This document shows positions 29,147-37,741 of a stretch of 64,000 bases of DNA, piece after piece. A program made the position numbers and the translations under genes. The DNA comes from Myxococcales bacterium 68-20. GTDB lineage: Bacteria; Myxococcota_A; Polyangia; Polyangiales; Polyangiaceae. Below the pieces are notes generated by a model that saw only the letters and a list, made by a program, of their open reading frames with translations, was not told where the DNA came from and did no database searches. Positions within the stretch are counted from its first letter, which is position 1. The number at the start of each line of letters is the position of its first letter. Location: contig MKVQ01000013.1 in assembly GCA_001899635.1 (NCBI GenBank), positions 22,771 through 86,770 on the forward strand. Direction: 5' to 3'.

Positions 29147-31015
29147 GTGGATGATCCTCGGCTTGGCAGGTTCGTGCGGGGCGAGCTCTCGGAAGCCGAG
29201 ATCGCCGAGCTAGAGAGCGATCTCGAACGTAGCAGCGTGCTCCGCCTCGCGCTCGCGGAGCTCGCGCGGACGCCCGGCGAGCCGACCAGCGATGCGGTCG
29301 TGGACGGTCCCGAGCGGCTCCTGGTCGGCCGGACGCTCGGCGAAGGAGGAATGGCGACGGTGCGTCACGGGGTCCAGACGAACCTCGGCCGGCCCGTCGC
29401 GGTGAAGACGGTCCGGAAAGAGAGCCCATCAGGGACGATTCGCCTGCTCCAGGAGGCACGCCTCACCGCCCGCCTCCAACACCCGAACGTCGTGCCGGTT
29501 CACGAGGTCATCGAGGGACGGGCGGGCGAGCTCCAGGTGGTGCTCAAGCAGGTCGACGGTCTGTTGTGGAGCTCGGTCATGCGCGACCCCGACGTCCTCC
29601 GCGCTCGATTCGGCGTCGAGGACGCGCTCGACTGGAACCTCGGCGTCCTGGTCTCGGTCTGCAACGCGCTCGCGTACGCGCACGAGCACGGCATCATCCA
29701 TCGCGACGTGAAGCCGAGCAACGTGATGGTCGGGGCCTTCGGCGAGGTGTACCTCCTCGACTGGGGGATCGCCGCGACGTGGAGCGACCTCGGAGGCCGA
29801 GATCTCGCGCACGTCTCGGACATCCCGACCGCCGGTACTCGCGCGTACATGGCACCGGAGCAGATCGAGGGCGACCCCGAGGCGCTCGGTCCGTGGACCG
29901 ACGTTTACCTCCTCGGTGGCGCGCTCTACGAGCTGCTCGCCGGTCGGCCGCCGCACGCCAACGCCCTCTCCGCCGAGAGCCGGCGGAGGCCACGCGAACG
30001 TGTCGTCGTGCCGCTCGGGCCGGAGGTGCCTCGCGAGCTCGCGGCGATCGTTGCCGAAGCGATGGCGGCGCATCCCGAGGAGCGGCTCGTCAGCGTCCAG
30101 GAGCTCCGCTCCCGTATCGTCGCGTACCGGATTCACCGCGGCTCGCTCGACCTCGTGGCGCGCGCCGACCGCAGGCTCTCGGCCGCTGGCGAGGCGCGCG
30201 CCGCGGGCGATGCCGCGGCCGTCGAGCGGCACCTGCGCGAGGCGGAGTTCGGGTTCCGCGCTGCCCTCGAGGGATGGGCCGAGAACACGCGGGCGCGCGA
30301 GGGCTTGCGCGCCGTCGCCGTGGAGCGAATCGAGGTTGCGCTCGACGCGGGCGATCTCGACGGCGCACTGCGCCTGCTCGCCGATCTCGACGAGCCACCC
30401 CCGTCGCTCGTCGCTCGCGTACGCCTCGTCGGCGCGGAGGACGAGGCGCGTCGAGCACGGGCAGTCCGCGCCGGCTGGTTCCAGGACGCGGCGCGAGGGG
30501 TACACACACGGACGGTCCTCCTCGCCGTGCTCGCACCGTTCTGGGTGTTCGGATGGCTCGCGATCATCCTATGGCCCCCGACCTCGGTCCGGCCCTACGC
30601 CGCGATGCTCGGCGGCTACGTCGCGCTCGGCACCGCCTCGGTGTTCGCGCGCGGCCTCGCCATCCTCCAGAACCACGCAACCAAGGTGATCGTCATCGCC
30701 ACGGCCATCGGCATGCTCGGCGCGCTCATGTGGGTCGTTGGTGCGGACGCGCTCGACCTTCCGGTGACAGCCGCGCCGCTCGGAATGCTGCTCGTGTTCG
30801 CGATCACGCTCGTCCTCGTCGGGCTCACGAGCGATCGTCGAGCGCTCCCGCTCGGCGTCCTGAGCTTCGCCGGCTTCGTCGTGATCGCGGTCGTGCCCAG
30901 AGCCGGCAACGTCGTGGCGTTCACTTGTGCCATGCTGCTGGCGGGCGGACTCCTACGGAACAACCTGACGTTGCGGCGTCGTGTGCGCGGTCACGCAGTC
31001 AAGAACAGCAGTTGA
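29147..31015 (+). CDS. Ser/Thr protein kinase with anti-sigma-like N-terminus and C-terminal membrane domain
   Basis: 622 residues from GTG 29147; GTG 29123 is an alternative. Residues 5-41 (GRFVRGELSEAEIAELESDL) resemble the helical zinc-binding anti-sigma domain but lack its His/Cys ligands. The kinase domain covers about 58-330: GEGGMATV loop, VAVK with Lys87, IIHRDVKPSNVM catalytic loop, DWG in place of DFG, and YMAPEQIEG. A helical TPR-like segment follows to about 445, then five or six hydrophobic helices (LLAVLAPFWVFGWLAIILW onward) anchor it in the inner membrane with the kinase in the cytosol. Divergent from the gmx1-type sigma gene, it probably controls that factor by binding or phosphorylation. 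Confidence 0.88.
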   Translation: MDDPRLGRFVRGELSEAEIAELESDLERSSVLRLALAELARTPGEPTSDAVVDGPERLLVGRTLGEGGMATVRHGVQTNLGRPVAVKTVRKESPSGTIRLLQEARLTARLQHPNVVPVHEVIEGRAGELQVVLKQVDGLLWSSVMRDPDVLRARFGVEDALDWNLGVLVSVCNALAYAHEHGIIHRDVKPSNVMVGAFGEVYLLDWGIAATWSDLGGRDLAHVSDIPTAGTRAYMAPEQIEGDPEALGPWTDVYLLGGALYELLAGRPPHANALSAESRRRPRERVVVPLGPEVPRELAAIVAEAMAAHPEERLVSVQELRSRIVAYRIHRGSLDLVARADRRLSAAGEARAAGDAAAVERHLREAEFGFRAALEGWAENTRAREGLRAVAVERIEVALDAGDLDGALRLLADLDEPPPSLVARVRLVGAEDEARRARAVRAGWFQDAARGVHTRTVLLAVLAPFWVFGWLAIILWPPTSVRPYAAMLGGYVALGTASVFARGLAILQNHATKVIVIATAIGMLGALMWVVGADALDLPVTAAPLGMLLVFAITLVLVGLTSDRRALPLGVLSFAGFVVIAVVPRAGNVVAFTCAMLLAGGLLRNNLTLRRRVRGHAVKNSS

Positions 31016-31132
31016 ACCGGCCGGCGCATCTTTCCGTCCTGCTCACCTGCTCGACGGGCACGGGTGCCGACCGTCGCTTTCCGTCTCGGAGCTACGTCCA
31101 GGCTTGCGCCCGCCGTAGAGCGCCCCCGCCAA

Positions 31133-31170
31133 GAAATCTGTGCGACAGATGCTACCCCGCCGCGTCGATC
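31133..31170 (+). promoter_or_regulatory. Shared 38-bp upstream element, copy B
   Basis: GAAATCTGTGCGACA at 31133-31147 and GCCGCGTCGATC at 31159-31170, same length and spacing as copy A (27138-27175), lying 5 nt before the ATG of the RCC1 lipoprotein gene. The coding regions downstream of the two copies are unrelated in sequence, so conservation of this stretch points to a regulatory function or a copied promoter. Confidence 0.6.
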
Positions 31171-31174
31171 CGAC

Positions 31175-32596
31175 ATGACCCCGTCCCGGCTGCCTCGAGT
31201 GCTTTCACCCGTCGCGTACAAGTACGCTTTGCTTGCAATCCTCGCGACCGCCGCGGCGGCCTGCTCCGCGGCGACGGACACGACCCCGAGCGCTCCTTCG
31301 GGGGAGGCGCCACCATCTTCCGAGGAAGCCGGCGCGGGAGAGCCGTCCGAGGGGGGCGGCACCGGCGCAGACGCGGGCACCGACGCCGCGAGCTTGCCCT
31401 CCATCAACGGCGTGAGGAGGGTGGCGCTGAGCTTCGACACGACCTGCGCTGTTCGCGCGGACGGGTCGCTGAAGTGCTGGGGCCACAACGCCTGGGGACA
31501 GCTCGGCCTCGGCGACACGATGATGCGCGGAAACGCGCCAGGGCAGATGGGCGCAGCTCTGCCGGCCGTCGACGTCGGGCCCGGCCGCAAGGTCGTCGAC
31601 GTCGGAGTCGGCGACTTCACGACGTGCGCGTTGCTCGACGACGGCACTGTGCGGTGTTGGGGAGGCAACGCGACCTACAACCCTCTCGGTCTTCCTGTCG
31701 ACGACCCGAACCACACCAGCGCGACGATCGGTGACGGACCAGGCGAGATGGGAGCGAGCTTGGTCCCCGTCGACTTCGGTGCCGGTCGCACGGCGACCGC
31801 GCTGTCCGTCGGCAAGGACTACGCATGCGCCATTCTCGACGACGGCTCGGTGAAGTGCTGGGGGAATAACACGGTAGCGTCTCTGCGCTGGGACGATGTC
31901 GACGGTCGTCTCCGTCCCCTCGATCTCGGAGGGAAGCGGGCCAAGCAGATCAGCGCCGGCGCCGGGAGCGCATGCGCCGTGCTCGAGGACGGGACCGTCT
32001 CGTGCTGGGGGCAGAACCGGGTTGGGATGCTGGGCCGGGAGAGCACGGCCCAGGACGGGCACCCTGGCCCGGTGCTCCTCGCGGCCACGCCGCAGGCGAA
32101 GAAGGTCTCCGTCGGAGAGCAACACGCGTGCGCCCTGTTCGTCGACGGCTCCGTCAAGTGCTGGGGCGCGAACGGCCTCCTCGGCACCGGCAGCACGACG
32201 CCGGCGTCATACGGGAGGACGGCAGGGTCGATGGCCACGCTTCCGTTCGTCGACCTAGGCGGGCGAAAGGCCACGGACATCGCCGCAGGCTTGTCGAGCA
32301 CGTGTGCGGTGTTCGATGACGGCACCTTCGGCTGCTGGGGGAAGTCGACCCTTGTCGACTCGGACGACTACGTCGGCGACGAACCTGGCGAGATGGGGGC
32401 CGCGTTGCCCGTCTACGATCTCGTGCCCGGCAAGTCGCTCGAGGGCGTGAGCATCGACAACGGCTACGGCTGCGCGTGGTACGACGACGGCACGCTCAAG
32501 TGCTGGGGCGCGAACTTCAGCGGGCGCCTGGGCACGGGCGACAACCAATCTCGCTACCTGCCGGGCGCGCTGCCTACGATCGACCTGGGGCCATGA
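31175..32596 (+). CDS. RCC1-repeat lipoprotein (seven-bladed propeller)
   Basis: 473 residues from ATG 31175, lipobox ATAAAAC (Cys30), then a Ser/Gly/Ala-rich linker to about residue 80. Seven RCC1-type units follow, each with the signature Cys-Ala-x3-Asp-Gly-x3-Cys-Trp-Gly: TCAVRADGSLKCWGHN, TCALLDDGTVRCWGGN, ACAILDDGSVKCWGNN, ACAVLEDGTVSCWGQN, ACALFVDGSVKCWGAN, TCAVFDDGTFGCWGKS and GCAWYDDGTLKCWGAN. The paired Cys in every blade suggest disulphides outside the cytoplasm. It is an exported surface propeller, common in myxobacteria, ligand unknown. It is downstream of the kinase gene but has its own upstream element shared with the propeller gene at 27179. Confidence 0.9.
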   Translation: MTPSRLPRVLSPVAYKYALLAILATAAAACSAATDTTPSAPSGEAPPSSEEAGAGEPSEGGGTGADAGTDAASLPSINGVRRVALSFDTTCAVRADGSLKCWGHNAWGQLGLGDTMMRGNAPGQMGAALPAVDVGPGRKVVDVGVGDFTTCALLDDGTVRCWGGNATYNPLGLPVDDPNHTSATIGDGPGEMGASLVPVDFGAGRTATALSVGKDYACAILDDGSVKCWGNNTVASLRWDDVDGRLRPLDLGGKRAKQISAGAGSACAVLEDGTVSCWGQNRVGMLGRESTAQDGHPGPVLLAATPQAKKVSVGEQHACALFVDGSVKCWGANGLLGTGSTTPASYGRTAGSMATLPFVDLGGRKATDIAAGLSSTCAVFDDGTFGCWGKSTLVDSDDYVGDEPGEMGAALPVYDLVPGKSLEGVSIDNGYGCAWYDDGTLKCWGANFSGRLGTGDNQSRYLPGALPTIDLGP

Positions 32597-32666
32597 GTCA
32601 GGCGCGTAGGGCATTCAAACATGATGCTGGGAGCGTGGCGCGGCGGCGGAGGTCGCGGCCATCGCG

Positions 32667-33335
32667 ATGCGTGACGGCGAGTTCCGGCTCGGCATGCGAG
32701 GCGGGGAACCTGAAGTTCGCATGTTGGTGGGCCACTGCGTCTTCGGCTCTCCGGATGCGGCCCTCCTGGTTTCGCTCCTCCCGCGGCTCGTGCACGTTCA
32801 CGGTCAAGAGAGGCTCCGCACCCTCGTGCAGCTCGTGGGAGAGGAGACCCGCGAGCGGCGGCCCGGACGTGACGTCATCCTGGCACACCTCCTTTCGGTT
32901 CTTCTCATCGAAGCCCTTCGGTCCACGGAGGGGCCTCTTGCATCGGCTGGCCTCCTCCGCGGCCTCGCCGACGAGCGCCTCGCCGCCGCGATACGACGGA
33001 TGCACGAAAGCCCGACCAAGGCGTGGACGGTCGCGCAGCTGGCGAAGGCAGCAGCGCTGTCTCGTTCCACGTTCTTCGAACGCTTCAGCCGCGCGGTGGG
33101 CGTCGCCCCGATGGAGTACCTGCTCGGCTGGCGTATGGCGTTGGCGAAGGACCTATTGCGGCGGAGAGAAGTCACCGTGGGCGAAGTCGCGGAACGAGTC
33201 GGCTATAGCTCCGCGAGCACGTTCAGCGTCGCATTCACGCGCTACGTCGGACAGCCGCCGACGCAGTACGTACGGAACCATGACGAGTCGGCGCGGCCGC
33301 AACGAAAGGCAGCGCGACGAATGGCGGCGACGTGA
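32667..33335 (+). CDS. AraC-family transcription regulator, N-terminally short
   Basis: 222 residues. The C-terminal 100 form a clear AraC/XylS double helix-turn-helix: WTVAQLAKAAALSRSTFFERF, VGVAPMEYLLGWRMALAKDLL, then VGEVAERVGYSSASTFSVAF and the GQPPTQYVR end. The N-terminal part (LVGHCVFGSPDAALLVSLLPRLVHV) matches only the end of the cupin-type ligand domain; relatives are about 300 residues, so roughly 80-90 residues with the cupin barrel are missing. The upstream 70 bp show no start of the missing part, so the gene may be 5'-truncated and inactive, or read from an internal start. The start given is the first Met. Confidence 0.7.
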   Translation: MRDGEFRLGMRGGEPEVRMLVGHCVFGSPDAALLVSLLPRLVHVHGQERLRTLVQLVGEETRERRPGRDVILAHLLSVLLIEALRSTEGPLASAGLLRGLADERLAAAIRRMHESPTKAWTVAQLAKAAALSRSTFFERFSRAVGVAPMEYLLGWRMALAKDLLRRREVTVGEVAERVGYSSASTFSVAFTRYVGQPPTQYVRNHDESARPQRKAARRMAAT

Positions 33336-33492
33336 TGAGGGGGACCCTCCGCGTGAATGTGCCTGGAACTGGCGGGGCGAACGGATCGCGGACCGTCCTT
33401 GGTCACGGTCGCGCATGATGGTTGCCTGAGGTTGGCATCCGAACCCGGGCGCTGCCGTTTGCGCCAATCCTCACCCGGGTGCTTCTCCGGGC

Positions 33493-33610
33493 GCCAGCGA
33501 GGACCGCTTCGCCTCCGCCGCGGCGTTCGCGCAGGCGCTCTCGGCCGTGCTCGCCGGCGCCACCGAGATCCCCGCCCCGGGACGAGCGACGCGCCGCGAC
33601 CGATGTACGC
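33493..33610 (+). pseudogene. Ser/Thr kinase C-terminal remnant
   Basis: The frame EDRFASAAAFAQALSAVLAG matches the stretch that closes bacterial Ser/Thr kinase domains (xxRFxSAxxFxxAL). No other kinase motif lies upstream; the sequence before it is unrelated. It fills part of the otherwise empty 330 bp between the AraC-like gene and the MepB-like gene. Confidence 0.5.
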
Positions 33611-33666
33611 GTCGGGCCCGCACATCCCCGCGGCCTCGCCCGCTCACGCTCAGCGTCGCACGGGCT

Positions 33667-34206
33667 CTAGCGTGCGAAGAGCTCACGCACCCGGGCCGGG
33701 TCGGTGCTGCCCTCTAGCGGAAGCGGGAGAAAATACGGGAGCTGCCATTTCTGCGTCCGGACCGCCTCCTGCACCACCGGCTTGGACCAGGGAGGATAGA
33801 CGCGGATGGCGCGCTTGCCGCCCTGGTGGGCGCGAGACATGACTCCCTTGTCCACCAGGATCTTTTGGGGGAACACGAACTGTCCGCGATGGTCCGCATC
33901 CCCCACGCTCACGATGACGAGGTCCACGCCGTCGCCGCTGTCGAGCGGAGCGATCTCCGCGTCTGGTGTTGGTCGCTTCCAGAGCGTCACGAACTGCCCG
34001 ACCTTGGTCGGGGTCGTCTTGGCCACGCGGAAGACCACGTTGCGACCGTCGAGCGCGAGGCGGCAGGCCCCGTATTCGGCACTCTCCGCTTCGCGGAACG
34101 CCGGGGTCGTGACCGTCAGCCCGGCTGGCGCGTAGGTGTCCCGGATCGCAGCGATCAGGTCGTGGGGGAGGTGGCCCGAAGCGGGATCCACCGGATGCAT
34201 GCTCAT
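33667..34206 (-). CDS. MepB-family protein
   Basis: 179 residues with ATG 34206 (MSMHPVDPASG) chosen because family members start close to the LPHDLIAAIRDTYAPAGL helix; a longer frame opens at 34245. Typical segments are AEYGACRLALDGRNVVFRVAKTTPTKVGQFVTLWKR, here visible as the AEYGACRLALDGR strand and KVGQFVTLWKRP, then GQFVFPQKILVDKGVMS and a GKRAIRVYPPW end. MepB is the third gene of the staphylococcal mepRAB locus; its biochemical role is not established. It stands alone between two rightward genes, without an associated MATE pump or MarR regulator here. Confidence 0.85.
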   Translation of the reverse strand: MSMHPVDPASGHLPHDLIAAIRDTYAPAGLTVTTPAFREAESAEYGACRLALDGRNVVFRVAKTTPTKVGQFVTLWKRPTPDAEIAPLDSGDGVDLVIVSVGDADHRGQFVFPQKILVDKGVMSRAHQGGKRAIRVYPPWSKPVVQEAVRTQKWQLPYFLPLPLEGSTDPARVRELFAR

Positions 34207-34467
34207 GCTGGAAGTGACTCTAACGACCAAGGTGATCCGGCGCACTCAGGAGGAGGCGCGGACTGAGGGGGCACCCCGTCGCTCATGCGTTTCGGACCTC
34301 GTCCGAGCTGCCGACGGCCGTGTCGCCATCGCGGCTCTCCGAGCGCCCACACGCTTCAGGGCCACACTGCGATCCGAAGGGATCGCTCGTCCACCGGCTC
34401 CAGCGACCGACGACACGAATCGTACGCCCGCGTGTGACAGAACGCGCCGGCCCGCGACTACCAGGGC

Positions 34468-35460
34468 ATGAGGCAGCGAACCTGGAGCCTTCGGACGGTA
34501 GCCGCGTACGCGCCGCTCGCCGTGCTCGTTACCACTGCTGTAGCCGCATGGACCGTCTTTCTCCGAGGTCGCGGCCTCTCCAGCGTCTACGCGTGGGGCT
34601 CGCTCGCGTTTCCGATCCCTCTTCTCGCGTTCTTGGTCGTCGCGGGGACGATCATCGCGCGGATCGTCACGCGCAAGAAGGCGCGAGGACCAGACCAGAG
34701 GCTCGGGCGCCGCGTTCGGCTCGCGGCCACCGTGGCGGCAGGCGCCTTCTGCCTCTGGCCGGCCCTGTGGAACGTCAACCTCGCGGTGATCCGCTTCCCT
34801 TTCGCGCTCGACGACACCCACCCCACCGTGACCGCGCGTCTACCAACCAACGCGACTATGCGCGTCATCTGGGGCGGTGACCAGCTCGCACAGAACCACC
34901 ACGCTCCGACGCCTGATCAACGCTGGGCCTACGACCTCGTCGTCGAGCCGGCGCTCGTTCGGTCGGAGCGTCTCGAGGACTACGGCTGCTTCGGTGTCCC
35001 GGTCGTTGCCCCTGTCTCGGGCGTCGTCCGCATCGCCCACGATGGGGAGCCGGACCGTGCCGTCACGCCGGGACGCCACGAAGCGAACTACACCGCGCCG
35101 CTCGGCAACCACGTGGCGATCGCGCTCGATGGCGGCGGCGCTTACATGTTGGTCGCCCACCTGAAGCAAGGCAGCGTCGTCGTGCAGGAAGGCGAGCACG
35201 TCTCCGAGGGCACGCCGATCGGCGCGTGCGGCAACTCCGGAAACACCTCCGAGCCGCACGTCCACATCCACGCGCAGCGGCAGGACCCGCTCGGCCGCCC
35301 ACTGAACTTCTCCGAAGGGCTGCCGCTCTTCTTCCACCACCACGACGGTGCAGCGATGCCGACCGGCGGAGTCGCCATCGTCGACGGCAAACGGAGCGCG
35401 ACCGGCGCCATCGTCCGCCACGTCGGCCCCGGCGGACAGGCCCGCCACCCGGCGCGTTGA
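34468..35460 (+). CDS. M23-family metallopeptidase, membrane-anchored
   Basis: 330 residues. Three hydrophobic helices near residues 12-30, 42-65 and 80-100 anchor it in the inner membrane. The LytM/M23 domain covers about 125-290: first metal site in NHHAPTPDQRWAYDLVV (His and Asp), the core strand GVPVVAPVSGVVRIAHDG, NHVAIALDGGGAYMLVAHL and the HxH motif in SEPHVHIHAQRQD. These zinc enzymes cut peptidoglycan cross-links or pentaglycine-like bridges; some members lack activity but here both metal motifs are kept. The ECF sigma gene starts 28 bp downstream, so the three rightward genes may form a unit. Confidence 0.88.
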   Translation: MRQRTWSLRTVAAYAPLAVLVTTAVAAWTVFLRGRGLSSVYAWGSLAFPIPLLAFLVVAGTIIARIVTRKKARGPDQRLGRRVRLAATVAAGAFCLWPALWNVNLAVIRFPFALDDTHPTVTARLPTNATMRVIWGGDQLAQNHHAPTPDQRWAYDLVVEPALVRSERLEDYGCFGVPVVAPVSGVVRIAHDGEPDRAVTPGRHEANYTAPLGNHVAIALDGGGAYMLVAHLKQGSVVVQEGEHVSEGTPIGACGNSGNTSEPHVHIHAQRQDPLGRPLNFSEGLPLFFHHHDGAAMPTGGVAIVDGKRSATGAIVRHVGPGGQARHPAR

Positions 35461-35488
35461 GCGCAGAGAGCATGCTAGAGCCGCGAAC

Positions 35489-36001
35489 ATGAGCGCCCGG
35501 CGAGATCCCGAGGAAGACGACTTCCGAGCACTCATCGCCCGAAACGCCCCCGCGCTGGGGCGCCTCGTGCGTCACTATGAAGCGGAGCCGGAGGCGCAGC
35601 GCGACCTCGAGCAAGAGATCCTGATCGCACTCTGGCGCGCACGATCGAGCTTTCGCGCCGAGAGCACCGAGCGCACGTGGGTCTATCGGATCGCGCACAA
35701 CGTCGCTGCATCTCACATCGCCAAGGCGATCCGGATGCGCCGCGACTCGGACGGCGCGCCCGAAGCGCCGGCACCCCCGTCTCCGCGCTCGCCTGACGCG
35801 ATCGCGGAGGAGCGCGGCGAGCTACGGCGCCTCGATGAACGGATCCGAGCCTTCGATCTGCCGACGCGCCAGCTCGTGTTGCTCGCGCTCGAGGGCTGCA
35901 CGACCGCGGAGATCGCCGCGGTGACGGGGCTATCTCCCACCAACGTAACGACGCGGCTGTCGCGCATCCGCAAGCAGCTCGCGGAGGAGCCCGAGGCATG
36001 A
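35489..36001 (+). CDS. ECF-type RNA polymerase sigma factor
   Basis: 170 residues from ATG 35489. Region 2 is seen in DLEQEILIALWRARSSFRAE and the RTWVYRIAHNVAASHI helix, region 4 in LPTRQLVLLALEGCTTAEI and TGLSPTNVTTRLSRIRKQL. A Pro/Ala-rich linker separates them. The last codons overlap the start of the next gene as ATGA (35998-36001), the usual arrangement for a sigma factor and its membrane regulator. A promoter between the peptidase gene and this one is possible but only 28 bp are available. Confidence 0.92.
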   Translation: MSARRDPEEDDFRALIARNAPALGRLVRHYEAEPEAQRDLEQEILIALWRARSSFRAESTERTWVYRIAHNVAASHIAKAIRMRRDSDGAPEAPAPPSPRSPDAIAEERGELRRLDERIRAFDLPTRQLVLLALEGCTTAEIAAVTGLSPTNVTTRLSRIRKQLAEEPEA

Positions 36002-36624
36002 GTGATCCGAATCGACCCGAGGGGTGGACGTCGCTCGGCGCGGCATGGCGCTCGGACCGAGGCGCCGCCGGCTCGTTCCAGGCCGTCGACGTCAGCGCGG
36101 TCCGCGCGCGATCGGCCAAGTTCGCGCGGAGGATCCGCCGCCGGAACGTCCTCGAGGTGCTCGGGGGCGCGATCATCGTCGCGGCCGGCGTGCGGATCGT
36201 GTGGACCGAGACGCGCCCGCTCATGATCGCCGGCGGCGTCGCGATGGCCCTCGGCGCCCTCCTCATGACATCGGTGATCTTGCTTCGCGCGAGGAACGCC
36301 TCGCCGCCTCCGCTCGACGCTCCCACGCGCGACGTCCTCGCGTACGAGCGGAGCGAGCTCGAGCGCCAGGCCCGCCTCCTCGAGCGCGTCTGGGTCTGGT
36401 ACCTCGCACCGCTGCTTCCCGGCGTCGCCCTGATCTACACCGACGAGCTCCTGCGCGCGATCGAGCGCGGCGAGCCGGGAGCCATCGCGACGAGCATCGC
36501 TCTCTTCATCGCGGCCTTACTCTGCTTCGTCGTCGTCGGCCGTCTCAACGCACGCTCCGCGCGCCGCCTCCGCGACCGTGCGCGCGGGGTCGCGGAGGCA
36601 GCGGACGACGCCGAGGCTTCGTGA
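35998..36624 (+). CDS. Four-helix membrane protein coupled to ECF sigma factor
   Basis: 208 residues with predicted transmembrane helices near 50-70 (VLEVLGGAIIVAAGVRIVW), 73-97, 130-150 and 161-183. The N-terminal 45 residues are cytoplasmic and carry a short region (SLGAAWRSDRGAAGSFQAVD) that could contact the sigma factor. There is no His/Cys zinc anti-sigma motif. Translational coupling (ATGA) to the ECF gene makes an anti-sigma or sensor function the best guess; this rests on context, not on homology. Confidence 0.75.
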   Translation: MSDPNRPEGWTSLGAAWRSDRGAAGSFQAVDVSAVRARSAKFARRIRRRNVLEVLGGAIIVAAGVRIVWTETRPLMIAGGVAMALGALLMTSVILLRARNASPPPLDAPTRDVLAYERSELERQARLLERVWVWYLAPLLPGVALIYTDELLRAIERGEPGAIATSIALFIAALLCFVVVGRLNARSARRLRDRARGVAEAADDAEAS

Positions 36625-36791
36625 TGGGCGAGCGGGAGAGCTCGGTGAGCCGGCGTCGCCGAGCTTCGCCGCTCTGAAGGAGCGGAACGGATGACGGTGC
36701 CCGTGAGGAAATCGACGCGGCTGTTGCGCCCGTCCTCGGTCACGACCGAACGGCCTTGGCCGATCCTGAGGCAGCTACCGTATAACCGAGA

Positions 36792-37741
36792 TCACTTGAT
36801 CTGACCCTCGGCAAGCGAACGGCGGAACCAGGCAGCGATCTTGTCGACCGGGGTGGAAGCTCGGAGTCGGCGGACAGCCTGAAGCAACTCTGACTCGACG
36901 TTGATCGCGAGGGTGCGAAGCTGCCTCTTCATATCCGCCCCGAGCCTCTCGATCGGGTTGAGCTCGGGGCTGTAGGTCGGCAGATAGATGGGGATGCCGC
37001 CCGCATCGAGGATTGCCTCACGCACGACCAGCATCTTGTGGATGTTGAGGTTGTCCATGATGACGACGTCGCCGGGCGAGAGCCACGGTGCCAGGCGGCG
37101 CTTCACGAACCGGAGGAACGCCGGCCCATTGATTGTGGAACGACTCGTCATCAGCTTCGGCTTCTCGCCGAGGCGGATGGCGCCGACGAGAGAGAGCGTC
37201 TTCCACGAGCGGAAAGGTCGAGTGCCCGTCACCCGCTGTCCGCGCGGCGCGCGCGCGTGCTCGCGTCGCAACCCTGTTTTTACGAACGATTCGTCAATGA
37301 AGACGAGGCTGCGAGCGTCCTTCGTCCTCAGGAGCTCGCAGAACGCTTTGCGCCGCTCGCGGTGCTCGGGCGTGTCGCGTTCGAGGGCGATGAAGGACTT
37401 TTTTTTCGAGAGAAGCCGAGCCGACCAAGGGCGCGTTGGACGCCCGAGCGACTCGTCTCGACGTTCGACCGCTTCATGAGCGCCGCCGCGAGCTCCGCGA
37501 CCGTGGCGTCCGGCATTTCGGCGACGATCTTCGCGAGCAGCTCGGCCGTTGCCCCGTGGATCGGAGAAGGATTTCCACCACCGCGCGGGCGCGGTTCGAG
37601 CGACTTCGTTTCTCGATGCAGCCGAAGGATCCGATTCACGGTCGCGTATCCGATGCCGAGAAGTTCCGCAGTCTCCTTGTAGGAGCAGCCTTGGTCGCGA
37701 GCCTGCAGCACTGCCTCACGTAGCTTCATCGGGATCGGCAT
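36792..37741 (-). CDS. IS630 transposase made by -1 frameshift (orfA + orfB)
   Basis: OrfA (37741-37328) begins MPIPMKLREAVLQARDQGCS with a helix-turn-helix (ETAELLGIGYATVNRIL). In frame 0 it would stop at 37328 after noise. Shifting -1 at the A8 run (37399-37406) continues GFSRKKKSFIALERD and joins perfectly to the DDE domain: LVFIDESFVKTG (first Asp), VVIMDNLNIHK (second Asp) and YSPELNPIERLG (Glu). The product is 316 residues, right for IS630. The C-terminal part ends FRRSLAEGQIK at 36792. Function: cut-and-paste transposition at TA targets. Confidence 0.92.
37399..37406 (-). other. Slippery A8 site for -1 ribosomal frameshifting
   Basis: On the coding strand the codons CGA AAA AAA AGT in frame 0 contain A-AAA-AAA. 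Slipping back by one gives AAG TCC TTC ATC and the DDE half of the transposase. This is the classical heptamer used by two-frame IS elements; G/C-rich sequence downstream could provide a stimulatory stem. Confidence 0.85.

Noticed and set aside
37328-37741. Separate orfA as a complete regulatory protein
   Set aside because: The frame 0 tail after the A8 run is noise; the -1 frame joins to the DDE domain, so orfA is part of the transposase.
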